From a bacterium (GTDB lineage: Bacteria; Actinomycetota; Acidimicrobiia; Spongiisociales; Spongiisociaceae), in NCBI GenBank assembly GCA_026710435.1, contig JAPOQZ010000179.1, positions 1 through 64,000 on the forward strand: a stretch of DNA of 64,000 nucleotides, given 5' to 3'. Shown in pieces: positions 8,935 through 18,206 of this stretch (the stretch's first letter is position 1; each line of letters begins with the position of its first letter). Below the pieces are notes generated by a model. It saw only the letters and a program-made list of their open reading frames with translations, was not told the DNA's origin and did not search any database. Position numbers and translations under genes: made by a program.

Positions 8935-9503
8935 GATCCGGCTGCCTGCCGCCTCCGCGCCTTGGATTCGAGGTCGGGACGCTGGCCGGGATCGAAGTAG
9001 CGTAGGGACCAGTCGGCACCCTGCCAGGTGATCAGCTTGCCATCACGGGGAACCAGCCTGACCAGGTAACGGTCCCAGTCCCACGATGCCTTGAGTTGCT
9101 CGGGTCCTGAGGGCCCGGTGTAACGGGTAGCCATCTCGTCGGCTATCGGGACCCATTGCGAACCCTCCCCCTTGGCCGGTCCCTCCACCACCTCGGCGGT
9201 GCATTGGGCCAGTACCTTCCGGATGCGGGGATGGGCGAGTTCCTCGATGCAGATCGCGCACCGGGGGTTGCGTATCAGGTCTTGCACCCATGCGGAGCGC
9301 TTGCGGCCCACCACGTAGAAGGCTTCACCGTCCCACTGGTACCAGAGGGGCACCACCATCGGCCAGCCGTCTTCCTTGGTGAAAGCGAGCTTCAGCAGCC
9401 AGGTACTGTCCGGGCTTGCGAGAAACTCCGCGACATGGGCCCCCGGCATGCCGCCGGCGTCGGAACCCTCCTCGTAGTAGGTGTCCTGTCTGAACTCGCT
9501 CAT
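8931..9503 (-). CDS. PPOX-family flavin/F420 protein
   Basis: A 190-residue split-barrel protein. It carries WPMVVPLWYQWDGEAFYVVG, then KRSAWVQDLIRNPRCAICIE, the barrel and cofactor-binding strands of the pyridoxamine 5'-phosphate oxidase superfamily. A paralogue at 35475-36014 shares the PLWYQWDGEA block. Start is the ATG at 9503, preceded by GGGAGG; the longer in-frame extension is low-complexity and non-homologous. It is the first gene of the four-gene operon and overlaps the aminotransferase by 4 bp. Confidence 0.8.
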   Translation of the reverse strand: MSEFRQDTYYEEGSDAGGMPGAHVAEFLASPDSTWLLKLAFTKEDGWPMVVPLWYQWDGEAFYVVGRKRSAWVQDLIRNPRCAICIEELAHPRIRKVLAQCTAEVVEGPAKGEGSQWVPIADEMATRYTGPSGPEQLKASWDWDRYLVRLVPRDGKLITWQGADWSLRYFDPGQRPDLESKARRRQAAGS

Positions 9504-9642
9504 AACGTGCCTCCCTCCCCGGGCCGGGAGTCGGTGGGGTAGACCGGTCGGGGTCGAGCGGTTGGCGGTCCGCTCCGATCCCGCCAGAATGCTACCGAAA
9601 CCGTAGCCGCCCGGGTGCGGCGGTCGATTGTCGAGGAGTGCC

Positions 9643-11400
9643 ATGCCGGAAGGTGAGACCCACACAGCGAGAGTCGAGGAAATGCCCGGCCTCGATGTGA
9701 CCGTGGAACGCGATGTGGAAGCCACCATGCGGGATGGGACCGTCCTCCGATCCGACGTCTACCGGCCCCGCACCGGCGCTGACCTCCCGGTGCTGCTCAT
9801 CCGGTCCATCTACGACAAGCGCTCCGGCACCCCGACCTTCGGGAGCGCCCATCCGGCCTGGTTCGCTGCCCAGGGCTACGTGGTCGTCTCCCAGGATTGC
9901 CGGGGTCGCTACGCATCCGGGGGAGACTTCTACCCGTACCTGCACGAGATGGACGACGGGTACGACTCGGTCGAGTGGGCGGCCCGCCTACCCGGCTCGG
10001 ACGGCCGGGTAGGCATGATGGGATTCTCCTACGTGGGCGCCACTCAGCTGCTGGCCGCGGTGAGCGGTCCGCCGTCACTGGCTTCGATAACACCGGCTTT
10101 CACCGCCTCCCAGTACTACGACGGATGGACCTACAACGGCGGCGCTTTCGCGCTGGCCTTCATCGGTTACTGGGCCACGTTGCTGGCGATGGAAACAGCC
10201 CAGCGAGAGGGTGACCTGGACGCCTACATCCAGCTGGGAGCCGGCCTTGCCGACGCTCCATCCTGGTACTGGTCGCTGCCGGTGTCGGCCTATCCGCCTC
10301 TCCAGGTACCCCACGCGCCCTACTTCAAGGACTGGGTCGATCACTGCACCTACGACGACTACTGGAAACGTTGGAGCATCGACGAGGACTACAGCCGCAT
10401 CCGCGTTCCCGCTCTTCATGTTGCCGGTTGGTACGACGTGTTCCTGAGCGGGACGGTGAAGAACTTCGTCGGGATCACGGACTCGGGCCAGGACGGACGG
10501 ACCCGCGAGAGCCAGAAACTGGTGGTCGGGCCTTGGGCACACATGCCCTGGACACCGGTCAGCCGCTTGGGTTCCGTTGGTCCGTCGACGATGGAGATCG
10601 ACTCCTGGCTCGTGCGGTGGTTCGACCAGACCTTGAAAGGTACGGACAGGGGAGTGTTCGACAGCAAGGTCACGGCCTTCACTCTCGACGGTGGATGGAA
10701 GGACTTCGATTCGTGGCCACCCCGGGAAGCCGTCCTGGAGGACTGGTTCATCCACTCCCAGGGATCGGCCAACTCCAAGTTCGGGGACGGCACGCTCGAC
10801 CGGACACCTCCCGGAGACGAACCTCCCGACCTCTACATCCACGAACCGGGCGTTCCGGTTCCGTCCATGGGCGGCCATTCCTGCTGCTTCGACACCATCA
10901 CACCGATGGGTCCGGCTGACCAGCACACCGCTGAGGTGTCCCGGATGATCCTCGTTTACACGTCCGAACCATTGGAGGAGGGAATCGAACTGGTCGGGGA
11001 TGTCGAGGTCACCCTCTACGCGGCCACCACCGCGGTCGACACCGACTTCACGGCCCGGCTGTGCGTGGTGGACGAATCGCGAAAGTCGGTGAACCTCCAG
11101 GAGGGGATCCTGCGGGCCCGCTACCGGGAGTCCCTGGCCGACCCCAAGCTACTCACCCCAGGAAGGGTGTACGAACTCAAGATCGAGCTAGGGCCGGTAG
11201 GAGCCAGGATCGGGGCCGGCTCCCGCCTCCGCCTCGACATCGCCAGTTCCGACTTCCCCCAGTGGGACCGCAACCTGAACACGGGCGCCAGACCTCTCAC
11301 CGACGGCCCACTGGACTCGACGCCCGCAACCCAGACGGTCCTCCACAACCGTTCATACCCGACGCGTGTCACACTCCCCGTACTCCGCAACAGAAGTTGA
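9643..11400 (+). CDS. CocE/NonD family alpha/beta hydrolase
   Basis: A 585-residue serine hydrolase of the X-Pro dipeptidyl-peptidase/cocaine esterase class, which cleaves esters, amides or acyl-amino acids. The catalytic serine is in MGFSYVGATQ, the aspartate in AGWYDVFLSG and the histidine in GPWAHMPW. A C-terminal jelly-roll (X-Pro dipeptidyl-peptidase C-terminal domain) starts at about residue 345. Start ATG at 9643 has GAGGAG upstream. No signal peptide, so cytoplasmic. It diverges from the PPOX-led operon. Natural substrate unknown. Confidence 0.88.
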   Translation: MPEGETHTARVEEMPGLDVTVERDVEATMRDGTVLRSDVYRPRTGADLPVLLIRSIYDKRSGTPTFGSAHPAWFAAQGYVVVSQDCRGRYASGGDFYPYLHEMDDGYDSVEWAARLPGSDGRVGMMGFSYVGATQLLAAVSGPPSLASITPAFTASQYYDGWTYNGGAFALAFIGYWATLLAMETAQREGDLDAYIQLGAGLADAPSWYWSLPVSAYPPLQVPHAPYFKDWVDHCTYDDYWKRWSIDEDYSRIRVPALHVAGWYDVFLSGTVKNFVGITDSGQDGRTRESQKLVVGPWAHMPWTPVSRLGSVGPSTMEIDSWLVRWFDQTLKGTDRGVFDSKVTAFTLDGGWKDFDSWPPREAVLEDWFIHSQGSANSKFGDGTLDRTPPGDEPPDLYIHEPGVPVPSMGGHSCCFDTITPMGPADQHTAEVSRMILVYTSEPLEEGIELVGDVEVTLYAATTAVDTDFTARLCVVDESRKSVNLQEGILRARYRESLADPKLLTPGRVYELKIELGPVGARIGAGSRLRLDIASSDFPQWDRNLNTGARPLTDGPLDSTPATQTVLHNRSYPTRVTLPVLRNRS

Positions 11401-11542
11401 GCGGATCGTACGGCCCCCGGTCCCCGACCTCGGGCATGGTGGACCTGGAGTCTCTTCTATACCGCACACTGCGGCGTGGGCCGGAAAGGTGCTGAGGAGA
11501 CTCGCGTCGGCGCTCCGCACCGCGGACAGAGGATCTGCGCGG

Positions 11543-13924
11543 GTGACCGGGCGCGACCGTCCTGTCGGGAGCAGCGCCGCCGTGACACTGGCGGTCGTCC
11601 TGGTACTGCTTATCCCGCCTTCGGCGGTTCACGGCGCGCCGGACGACGGGCTGACATCGGCCGCCCACCAAGCGAGCGACCGTCTCGCCGCTGACCTCTC
11701 CGCCGTGCTCTCCTTGAGGCAAACGCCCGCTTCGACATGTGTCTCGGCGACCCTTGACGACCACTCGCTCATCGAGGAGCGTTTCCGCGAGAGCCTGGTT
11801 CCCGCCTCCTTGGCCAAAGTGGTCACAGCCGCCGCCGCGCTCGAAGTGATCCGCCCCGATGAGGTCTTTTCCACAGAAGTAGTTGCGGGTCGCGACGCCA
11901 TCGGATCGATTGCCGGCGGTGTCCTGAAGGGCGACATATACCTGATCGGGCGGGGCGATCCCGTACTGTCCACCCCCCGCTACGCCGGCCGGTACGATGA
12001 TCCGGTAGCCCACACCGACATAACCGAGTTAGCCGACCGGGTGTACGCATCGCTCGCCGCCCTTGGCGTGACCCGTATCGAGGGTGGCCTCGTGGGAGAC
12101 GAAACCTGGTTCCCGGACAAGGAGCGGGACTACACCGGCGATCGACATCCGCTAAGCGGCGACCCGGTTTGGAAGACCTCCTACGTGACGTCCAACGATG
12201 CCGGTCCACTCTCGGCCCTGCTTCTCAACGGCGGGTTTTCCTCGTACTCGGAGGCGTTGTCGAGCGCCGGCCGGCGCCGGTATGTTCGGGCGGAGGACCC
12301 GTCGCAGTATGCGGCCTCGGTGTTCGATGACCTCCTCGAGGCGCGGGGAATGGTGATAACGCAGAGACCCCGGTCCGGAGTATCGCCTGCGCCGGGCGAA
12401 CGGTCCAGTCTGGGGACCATCGAGTCGCCACCCGTCTCCGAGATCCTGGCTCGCATGCTGAGCCGGTCCGACAACACGATCGCGGAGATGCTTCTCAAGG
12501 AGATCGGCCGCCGGACTCTCGGCTCGGACCGCGCGTCTGCCACGGCCGCCGTTCACGAGATCCTGAACAACCGGTTGGGAGCGCTGGCGGAGGGACTGGT
12601 GGTTGTCGATGGTTCTGGATTGTCCTATTCGAATCGCCTCACCTGTGCCGCGGTCACGGAGTTGCTCAGGGAGTCGGGTCCGGGCTCACCGCTGGTGGAC
12701 GGCCTCGCAATTGCAGGCGAGACGGGCACACTGAAGAGCTGTGGCCCGGTCCGATCCTCCGCCAACGATGACCCGCTCAACACAGTGAGAGCCAAGACGG
12801 GTACGCTCAACGATGTGACCGCGCTGGCCGGCACAACGGTGGCGGCCAACGGCGAAGTCCTGACGTTCACGATGATCGCCAATGCCCCCGCCATCATCCT
12901 TCTCGGCCACTGCAACCGCCTTCGAAGGACCCTCCTCGATGCCGCCGCCAACTACACCTACTGGCCCCCGCCATCCGGCATTCCTGACCATGCGGGAGAC
13001 CGGGCGGCGCTGGTGGCGCTGTTCGAAAGCACGGGTGGCGACGCCTGGTTCAATACCTGGCGCTGGTCGACCGGCGCCCCGCTCGGCCAGTGGCACGGTG
13101 TGACCACCGACTCCGCAGGGCGGGTCACCGGCATCGATCTCAGCGGTCCGTTCGGAAACGGCCTCACGGGATCGATCCCGGAGGAGATCGGGAGTCTGAC
13201 GGAACTCGTCCACCTCGATCTATCCGGTAACGACTTGAGGGGCCGCATTCCTGAACAGATCTCCGGTCTGACGAAGCTCTCGATGCTTCAACTCCGAGGC
13301 ACCGGCCTGTGCATTCCCGGATCGTTGCAGAACCTCCCGTTCCTCTATTCCAACGAGGCTGGAACAGGTGTGGAACGCTGCCGCAAGTTCATCGATACGC
13401 CCGGCAACACTCACGAGGCGGCGCTGGATACCTTGGAAACGAGGGGGATCCTGGCGGGTACGGAGTGTGCGCCTGACCACGTTTGTCCGGACGAACCGAT
13501 CGAACGGTGGACTATGGCGGTGTGGCTGGTGAGGGCAAACGACAGATGGACACCGTCCGGCGTGGAGGCTACGAGGTTCGCGGATGTGGACGCGGACGCG
13601 TGGTGGGCGCCGTATGTCGAACGGCTCGCGAGCCTGCGAGTGACCATAGGATGCACGGACCGGCCATTGCGATACTGTCCCGACGACCCGGTTACCCGGG
13701 CGCAGATGGCGTCCTTTCTGGTCCGTCTCCTCGACCTCGACCCGGCGCCGTCGGCGGGATTCACCGATACCGCCGGTAACCCCCACGAGGTGGCCATAGA
13801 CGCCCTAGCCGCAGCCGGGCTGACCGACGGCTGCCGGTCGAACCCGCTGTCCTACTGTCCCGCCCAGCCGGTCAGCCGAGCCCAGATGGCAACGTTCATC
13901 GCCAGGTCTCTCGGTCTCGCCTGA
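11543..13924 (+). CDS. Exported D-alanyl-D-alanine carboxypeptidase (S13) fused to LRR and SLH modules
   Basis: A 793-residue protein from the GTG at 11543, which has AGAGGA nine bases upstream; starts up to 11366 are possible but would overlap the hydrolase gene. A signal peptide (residues about 10-32, ending near VHGA) directs export. Residues 60-480 are a peptidase S13/DacB-type penicillin-binding domain: SLAK (S89, K92), SDN (S309) and KTG (K418). It is followed by a plant-type leucine-rich segment (about 500-600; LTGSIPEEIGSLTELVHLDLSGN) and three Cys-containing SLH-like modules ending in QMATFIARSLGLA. S13 enzymes trim or cut peptidoglycan peptides; SLH modules usually anchor to the wall. 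This combination is unusual. Confidence 0.85.
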   Translation: MTGRDRPVGSSAAVTLAVVLVLLIPPSAVHGAPDDGLTSAAHQASDRLAADLSAVLSLRQTPASTCVSATLDDHSLIEERFRESLVPASLAKVVTAAAALEVIRPDEVFSTEVVAGRDAIGSIAGGVLKGDIYLIGRGDPVLSTPRYAGRYDDPVAHTDITELADRVYASLAALGVTRIEGGLVGDETWFPDKERDYTGDRHPLSGDPVWKTSYVTSNDAGPLSALLLNGGFSSYSEALSSAGRRRYVRAEDPSQYAASVFDDLLEARGMVITQRPRSGVSPAPGERSSLGTIESPPVSEILARMLSRSDNTIAEMLLKEIGRRTLGSDRASATAAVHEILNNRLGALAEGLVVVDGSGLSYSNRLTCAAVTELLRESGPGSPLVDGLAIAGETGTLKSCGPVRSSANDDPLNTVRAKTGTLNDVTALAGTTVAANGEVLTFTMIANAPAIILLGHCNRLRRTLLDAAANYTYWPPPSGIPDHAGDRAALVALFESTGGDAWFNTWRWSTGAPLGQWHGVTTDSAGRVTGIDLSGPFGNGLTGSIPEEIGSLTELVHLDLSGNDLRGRIPEQISGLTKLSMLQLRGTGLCIPGSLQNLPFLYSNEAGTGVERCRKFIDTPGNTHEAALDTLETRGILAGTECAPDHVCPDEPIERWTMAVWLVRANDRWTPSGVEATRFADVDADAWWAPYVERLASLRVTIGCTDRPLRYCPDDPVTRAQMASFLVRLLDLDPAPSAGFTDTAGNPHEVAIDALAAAGLTDGCRSNPLSYCPAQPVSRAQMATFIARSLGLA

Positions 13925-14039
13925 GCGACCCACACCGATCACATCGGAGACCTGGTAGTTGACGCACCCACCTTCCAGGGTGCCGGAAATGGAGGAAGTG
14001 TAGGATGATGAGCCATGCCAACCGGTCCCCACTAGCCAC

Positions 14040-14387
14040 ATGGGGGAGACTGTTTCCGCCCTGCTTGCCGGGTTGGGCGTTGTGATCGCCCTGTTCCGGT
14101 ACTTGCGTCGGCGGCTGTTCAGTGTCGGCGTAGCCCGAGCCTGTCAGACACTGGCGAAGCTGCATGATCCGGCTTCGGCAACAACCCTCTTTGAGTATGG
14201 GAATCTGATGGACGAGGCTTCCGATGAGGTCGGGGCGTTGCGGCCCCGACTGGTGCGGTTTGGGTATGATCCTCCGGCTACTGATCGGCAGTTCGATCCG
14301 CAGGGGTTGGAGGAATGGGCTGAGTTTCTTGCGAGTGTGGAGAGGTCTCTGCGGAGGCCGTGGTGGTTGGCAAACCGTGAGATTTGA
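14040..14387 (+). CDS. Hypothetical protein with N-terminal membrane segment
   Basis: A 115-residue frame. Residues 5-20 (VSALLAGLGVVIALFRY) could form one membrane helix, followed by an RRR positive cluster and a soluble, acidic helical tail with two tryptophans near the end. No family was recognised and the ribosome-binding site is weak. It lies in a gene-poor stretch next to a decayed transposase, so it may be a real small gene or chance frame. Confidence 0.4.
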   Translation: MGETVSALLAGLGVVIALFRYLRRRLFSVGVARACQTLAKLHDPASATTLFEYGNLMDEASDEVGALRPRLVRFGYDPPATDRQFDPQGLEEWAEFLASVERSLRRPWWLANREI

Positions 14388-14457
14388 CAGAGAGAACGTG
14401 ACATGCTGCGGCACAGTCGTACGAGACTCTCAGCCCCATCCAGCCCACCGGAGACCC

Positions 14458-14700
14458 GAATGCTACGATACGACCTCCTAGAAGCGTTCCCCGACGAGCA
14501 ATCCTGCATCGCCCAAATCACATCCACGTCCTGCAACCTCGGATGGAGAAACCCAAGGACCGGACAACTCCAGGTTCGGGGAAGGGGTCGCTTAGGATGG
14601 TGCGGTATCGCCGGAACCGGCCAGGGCTGCTGCTGGAACGGCCCTGCGCAGGTGCACCGGCAAACTGGTGCTCCTGAGGCTGTTGTTGCCGGTTGGATCA
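14458..14700 (+). pseudogene. Possible IS1595-type transposase remnant
   Basis: Translation begins MLRYDLLEAFPDEQSCIAQI, which resembles the N-terminal lead of IS1595-family transposases (a short helix ending FPDEEAC, then a zinc ribbon). The zinc-ribbon cysteines are not recoverable as a continuous frame. A later QVHRQTGAPEA could correspond to the HRTRTPLRKW region. No terminal repeats were found. The rest of 14388-14731 holds no other recognisable feature. Weak call. Confidence 0.28.
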
Positions 14701-14731
14701 AGCGGTGTCGCGCATTCCTACCAACGTACTC

Positions 14732-16087
14732 TCAGCAGGTCTGGATGGCAGCACGCCGGGCAGCGATGTGGATCAGATCCCAGACACCAGAGAACGGTGG
14801 GGCATAGGCGAGGTCGGCCCAGGCGAGTTCCTCGGCCGTCATCCCGTTCCAGATGGCTGTAGCGAACACGTCTATCCGCTTGCCCGCCCCCGGACCTCCC
14901 ACGATCTGGGCGCCCAGTATGCGACCGCCTGCCCGTTCAGCCACCACCCTGATCGTCATGGCGGAGGCTGTGGGCCAGTATCCGGCGGTGGTAGACCCCT
15001 GGGCGTCGCCTGCCACCGCGTCGTACCCGGCGGCCGCGGCGTCGGACGGCCGGAGTCCCGTGGAGGAGATCTCCAGGTCGCACACCTTGGTGATGGCGGT
15101 CCCTAGAACACCGGGAAACCGGGCGTCGCCTCCGCCTATGTTGATGCCCGCTACCCGGCCGGCCTTGTTGGCGACGGTGCCCAAGTGGAAGTTGACCGGC
15201 TGGCCGGTGAGGCGATGGGAGGCTTCGGCGCAGTCGCCACCAGCCCAGACTCCCTCGGTGTCGGTTCGTTGCCGGTCGTCGACGGAGATGGCACCGGTCG
15301 GACCGATTCCGATGCCTGCTTCGCGGGCCAGCGTCGACTCGGGCCGGAACCCTAACCCGAGCACCACCACGTCGGCCGGGTGGGTCTCGTCGTCGCATCC
15401 GACACTTACTACCTGCTCTGTCCCGTTGATGCACTCAACCCGGGTGCCGGTGACCACCCGAATGCCCATGTTCTCCATGGCGGCCACTACCTGGGCCCCG
15501 AGATCCGGATCCAGGGTCCGGTCGAGCACGGCCGGACCGGAGGTGAGCACGGTCACTCTCCAGCCCCGGCTATGGAAGGCTTCGGCAGCCTCCAAGCCCA
15601 CGTAGCCTCCGCCCACCACGACCGCGTTGCCGGGTCCGTCCTCGGCTGTTGCTCGTAGGGCTATCGCGTCATCCAGGGTGTGGAGTCCGTGGACACCGGG
15701 CAGGCGGCTCCCGTTGATCGGTGGTCGAAGAGGTCGGCCACCGGTGCCGATCATGAGCGTGTCGAACCCGAGTTCCTTACGTTCTCCACTCCCGAGATCG
15801 GATACCGTAACGGTTCGCCGACCGAGGTTGATGGCCGTCGCCTCGTGGCGGATCCTTACCTGGATTCCCATCCGTCCAAAGTCTTCCGGAGTGCGGGCCA
15901 GCAACCGTTCCAAGGGCTCGACGTAGCCGGCCACGTAGTAGGGCTCGCCGCACGCCGAGTAGCTGACCCACCTGGACCGTTCGAGGGCGACTATCTCCAG
16001 TTCGTCGGGTGACCGACGCCTGCGCGCCTGGCTCGCCGCCGACATTCCGGCTGCATCACCACCTATGACCACGAGTCGTTCAACCAT
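14732..16087 (-). CDS. FAD-dependent NADH oxidase / CoA-disulfide reductase-like enzyme
   Basis: A 451-residue pyridine nucleotide-disulfide oxidoreductase. Residues 5-16 form the FAD-binding GGDAAGMS loop, the redox cysteine is C46 in YSACGEPYY, the NAD(P)-binding VVVGGGYVGLEAAE lies near residue 160, and the FAD-binding GVWAGGDCAE near 285. The single cysteine (not CxxC) places it with NADH oxidases/peroxidases and CoA-disulfide reductases. A C-terminal dimerisation domain follows; no rhodanese domain is fused. Preceded by GAGGAAAGGGGCAG, a reasonable ribosome-binding site. It is a single gene. Confidence 0.85.
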   Translation of the reverse strand: MVERLVVIGGDAAGMSAASQARRRRSPDELEIVALERSRWVSYSACGEPYYVAGYVEPLERLLARTPEDFGRMGIQVRIRHEATAINLGRRTVTVSDLGSGERKELGFDTLMIGTGGRPLRPPINGSRLPGVHGLHTLDDAIALRATAEDGPGNAVVVGGGYVGLEAAEAFHSRGWRVTVLTSGPAVLDRTLDPDLGAQVVAAMENMGIRVVTGTRVECINGTEQVVSVGCDDETHPADVVVLGLGFRPESTLAREAGIGIGPTGAISVDDRQRTDTEGVWAGGDCAEASHRLTGQPVNFHLGTVANKAGRVAGINIGGGDARFPGVLGTAITKVCDLEISSTGLRPSDAAAAGYDAVAGDAQGSTTAGYWPTASAMTIRVVAERAGGRILGAQIVGGPGAGKRIDVFATAIWNGMTAEELAWADLAYAPPFSGVWDLIHIAARRAAIQTC

Positions 16088-16218
16088 GTCTGCCCCTTTC
16101 CTCCCCGCTACGGTATTCCTCCTCCGCGCGTAGTAGTCCGCCCGGTTCAGAGGCCCGGTGTCCGGTCCCTACCACCGTGGTTCTGCGCCACGACCGAGGT
16201 GCGTTGAGAAGGGAAGGC

Positions 16219-17463
16219 CTAGACGTTCTCCAAGAGACCCAGAGACTCGGCGTTCTCCTCGATGTCGCTGACCAGATCGTCCACAGCCGCGGTGAAATCA
16301 GTTGCCGCCGAGTTGAAATCAGCGAGCGCCGCCCGGCGTACCGAGCCGTCCTCCGGGGCGGGTATGCGGAGCCCGTCCAGCACTGCATCGGCGGGTGTCA
16401 CAAGGGCGGAGGCCAACTCGACCACCCTCCGGCCTCGCGTGGCCAGCGAATCGGGAATCCGGTGGGCCTCTACTGCGCTGCGGAAGTCCATGATGCGTTC
16501 CAGCACCTCAACGAGAGCTGACTCGGTCCCCCGGTAGGTGGCGCCGGTCTCCTCGGCATTGTCCCAGGCTTGGTTGGCGGTGTTGCTGGACTCCACGAGA
16601 TCGGAGAGCACCCCCTTGAACCCGACCAGACCCACAACGTAGGAGGAAGCCTCTGAAGACAACTGCCTGGGGGGCTGGGTGGTCGGAGTGGTCTCTTCCG
16701 GGATCTCCTCGCGGGGTTGTGTCGAGGTCGTTGTAGCCGAGACCTTGACCGTCAGGCCAAGGCCCGATGCGCTCTCCTCCACATGGCTGATCAGGTCGTC
16801 CACACTCCGGTTGAACACATCGACGGCGTCGATGAAGTCAGCCAGAGCCGCTCGTCTCGCGGAACCGTCATCGGGCGGGGGGAGGCGTAGTCCCTCGAGC
16901 ACGGCCTCAGCCAGATCGACCAGCAAACCCACCTGCTCGACAGGTCCGTCCGGTCCCAGATGCCGGTCCTGGACCGGCACGGGGACCTCCTGATCCTGAA
17001 GCACCTGCTGGAGCGCCTCAACCCTTCGTACCACATCGACAAGGGTCGCTTCGATCGATCCGTAGCCGGCATCCGTCTGCTCTCGGTTGTCCCAGTCCGA
17101 ACTGGCGGCGCTGATCTCCACGACCATCGTCTGCAGCGTGGACTTGAAGCCGGCCAGGCCCTCGGTGTAGGCCGCTGCCTCGGGGCTCAGCACCTCGAAC
17201 TGCTCTGCAACCAACGTAGTGGTGCTCGTACCGTTCTCCACCACCTCAGCGGACGTCGCAACACCGGCCAGGGAACTCGTCGTATCCGCCGGTTCGGCCG
17301 GGGGACTTGTATCCGCCATGGTTGGAACGGTCGTGACACCCGGAGCGGGTTCCGGAGAGTCTTCGCGCGTCAGGACGAATACGAGCACCGCCGCTGCCAG
17401 CACCGCGAACAATATATGCGCGAAGCGGTTCCCAATCGGACCGCTGCGGCGGCGATTATTCAC
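16219..17463 (-). CDS. Membrane-anchored or exported protein with tandem duplicated helical domain
   Basis: A 414-residue protein of unrecognised family. Residues 15-31 form one signal anchor (ILFAVLAAAVLVFVL), followed by a Pro/Thr/Ser-rich linker. It contains two related domains, about 92-245 and 274-412. Each starts LS.EA..Y..GL.GFK, includes a WDN box, and ends with a PDDGS.RRAALADF or PEDGSVRRAALADF block and a VDDL helix. Both look all-helical. The duplication is internal and quite diverged, so it is old. The ATG lies 13 bases from the signal anchor. No function assigned; location on the outer face of the membrane is inferred. Confidence 0.7.
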   Translation of the reverse strand: MNNRRRSGPIGNRFAHILFAVLAAAVLVFVLTREDSPEPAPGVTTVPTMADTSPPAEPADTTSSLAGVATSAEVVENGTSTTTLVAEQFEVLSPEAAAYTEGLAGFKSTLQTMVVEISAASSDWDNREQTDAGYGSIEATLVDVVRRVEALQQVLQDQEVPVPVQDRHLGPDGPVEQVGLLVDLAEAVLEGLRLPPPDDGSARRAALADFIDAVDVFNRSVDDLISHVEESASGLGLTVKVSATTTSTQPREEIPEETTPTTQPPRQLSSEASSYVVGLVGFKGVLSDLVESSNTANQAWDNAEETGATYRGTESALVEVLERIMDFRSAVEAHRIPDSLATRGRRVVELASALVTPADAVLDGLRIPAPEDGSVRRAALADFNSAATDFTAAVDDLVSDIEENAESLGLLENV

Positions 17464-17844
17464 GAGAGGTCTTGTCCTGCCGCCGGCGCGCTCTCAAGCT
17501 CGTGTCCGGATGCCATACCGCGTTGCACTCCTTTACTCGACGACTCTTCGCCGAACGTGGCCAACCGTTCAAGAACACCGGTACCTGGCGACGGATCGAG
17601 GAGTTGACCGCAGACCTGTCCATGAACATAGGATCATCATATCCCGGCCAAGCCGTCCATCCGCGCCAATCCGGATCCACATGGGGAACCGGCCCGGCAA
17701 GCAGTCCCGCCCCGGAGTCATCGCAGACTCTCCTCCACAGTCGTCTCCGTCCCGGAATCTCCTGCCGGTCGATCAACGACGCGTCGTATCCCCCCAATCG
17801 CGTATACGTTGATAGATTCTGAACGGAGCCAACAGGAGGTCACA
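17464..17844. other. Intergenic region upstream of the EthD-SDR operon
   Basis: About 380 bases between divergent genes. No recognisable protein or RNA was found. The AT-richer stretch around 17800-17820 (GCGTATACGTTGATAGATTC) is the best promoter candidate for the EthD gene; this is only a guess from composition. Confidence 0.3.
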
Positions 17845-18204
17845 GTGATCAAGCTCATCGGGACGGCATACAAGAGGGACGACTTCACTACTGAGGAGTT
17901 CTTCGACTACTGGTTCGACGTTCACGCTCCCATATCGGCCAAGCTTCCCGGGCTCCGCGGGTATGTGGTCTCCGAGGTCGTCCGCAAACTGGGCGGGGAA
18001 CTGGAGACAGATGCCTTCGTCGAACAGTGGTACGACGACGAGGAAGCCTGGGATCGGGCCGCAGCCACCGATCGGGCAGCGCTTGCGTGGGAGGATGTAG
18101 GTCGGTACGCCAAGACGACCGGAACGTTCTGGGTGGTGAAGGAACACGTCATAGTTCCCCCACCAGACCGTGGCCCGGGTATGGACGCTTCATGGAAGGA
18201 CTGA
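17845..18204 (+). CDS. EthD-domain protein
   Basis: A 119-residue dimeric alpha/beta ferredoxin-fold protein of the EthD family. The N-terminal KLIGTAYKRDDFTTEEFFDYWFDVHAP is the family signature (often KRkpgls.eeF..yw...HaPl). Members assist oxidative degradation pathways or act as small cofactor-less oxygenases. GTG at 17845 follows AGGAGG with a five-base spacer. The stop is two bases from the ATG of the SDR, so the two are one translational unit and probably one pathway. Confidence 0.78.
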   Translation: MIKLIGTAYKRDDFTTEEFFDYWFDVHAPISAKLPGLRGYVVSEVVRKLGGELETDAFVEQWYDDEEAWDRAAATDRAALAWEDVGRYAKTTGTFWVVKEHVIVPPPDRGPGMDASWKD

Positions 18205-18206
18205 GG

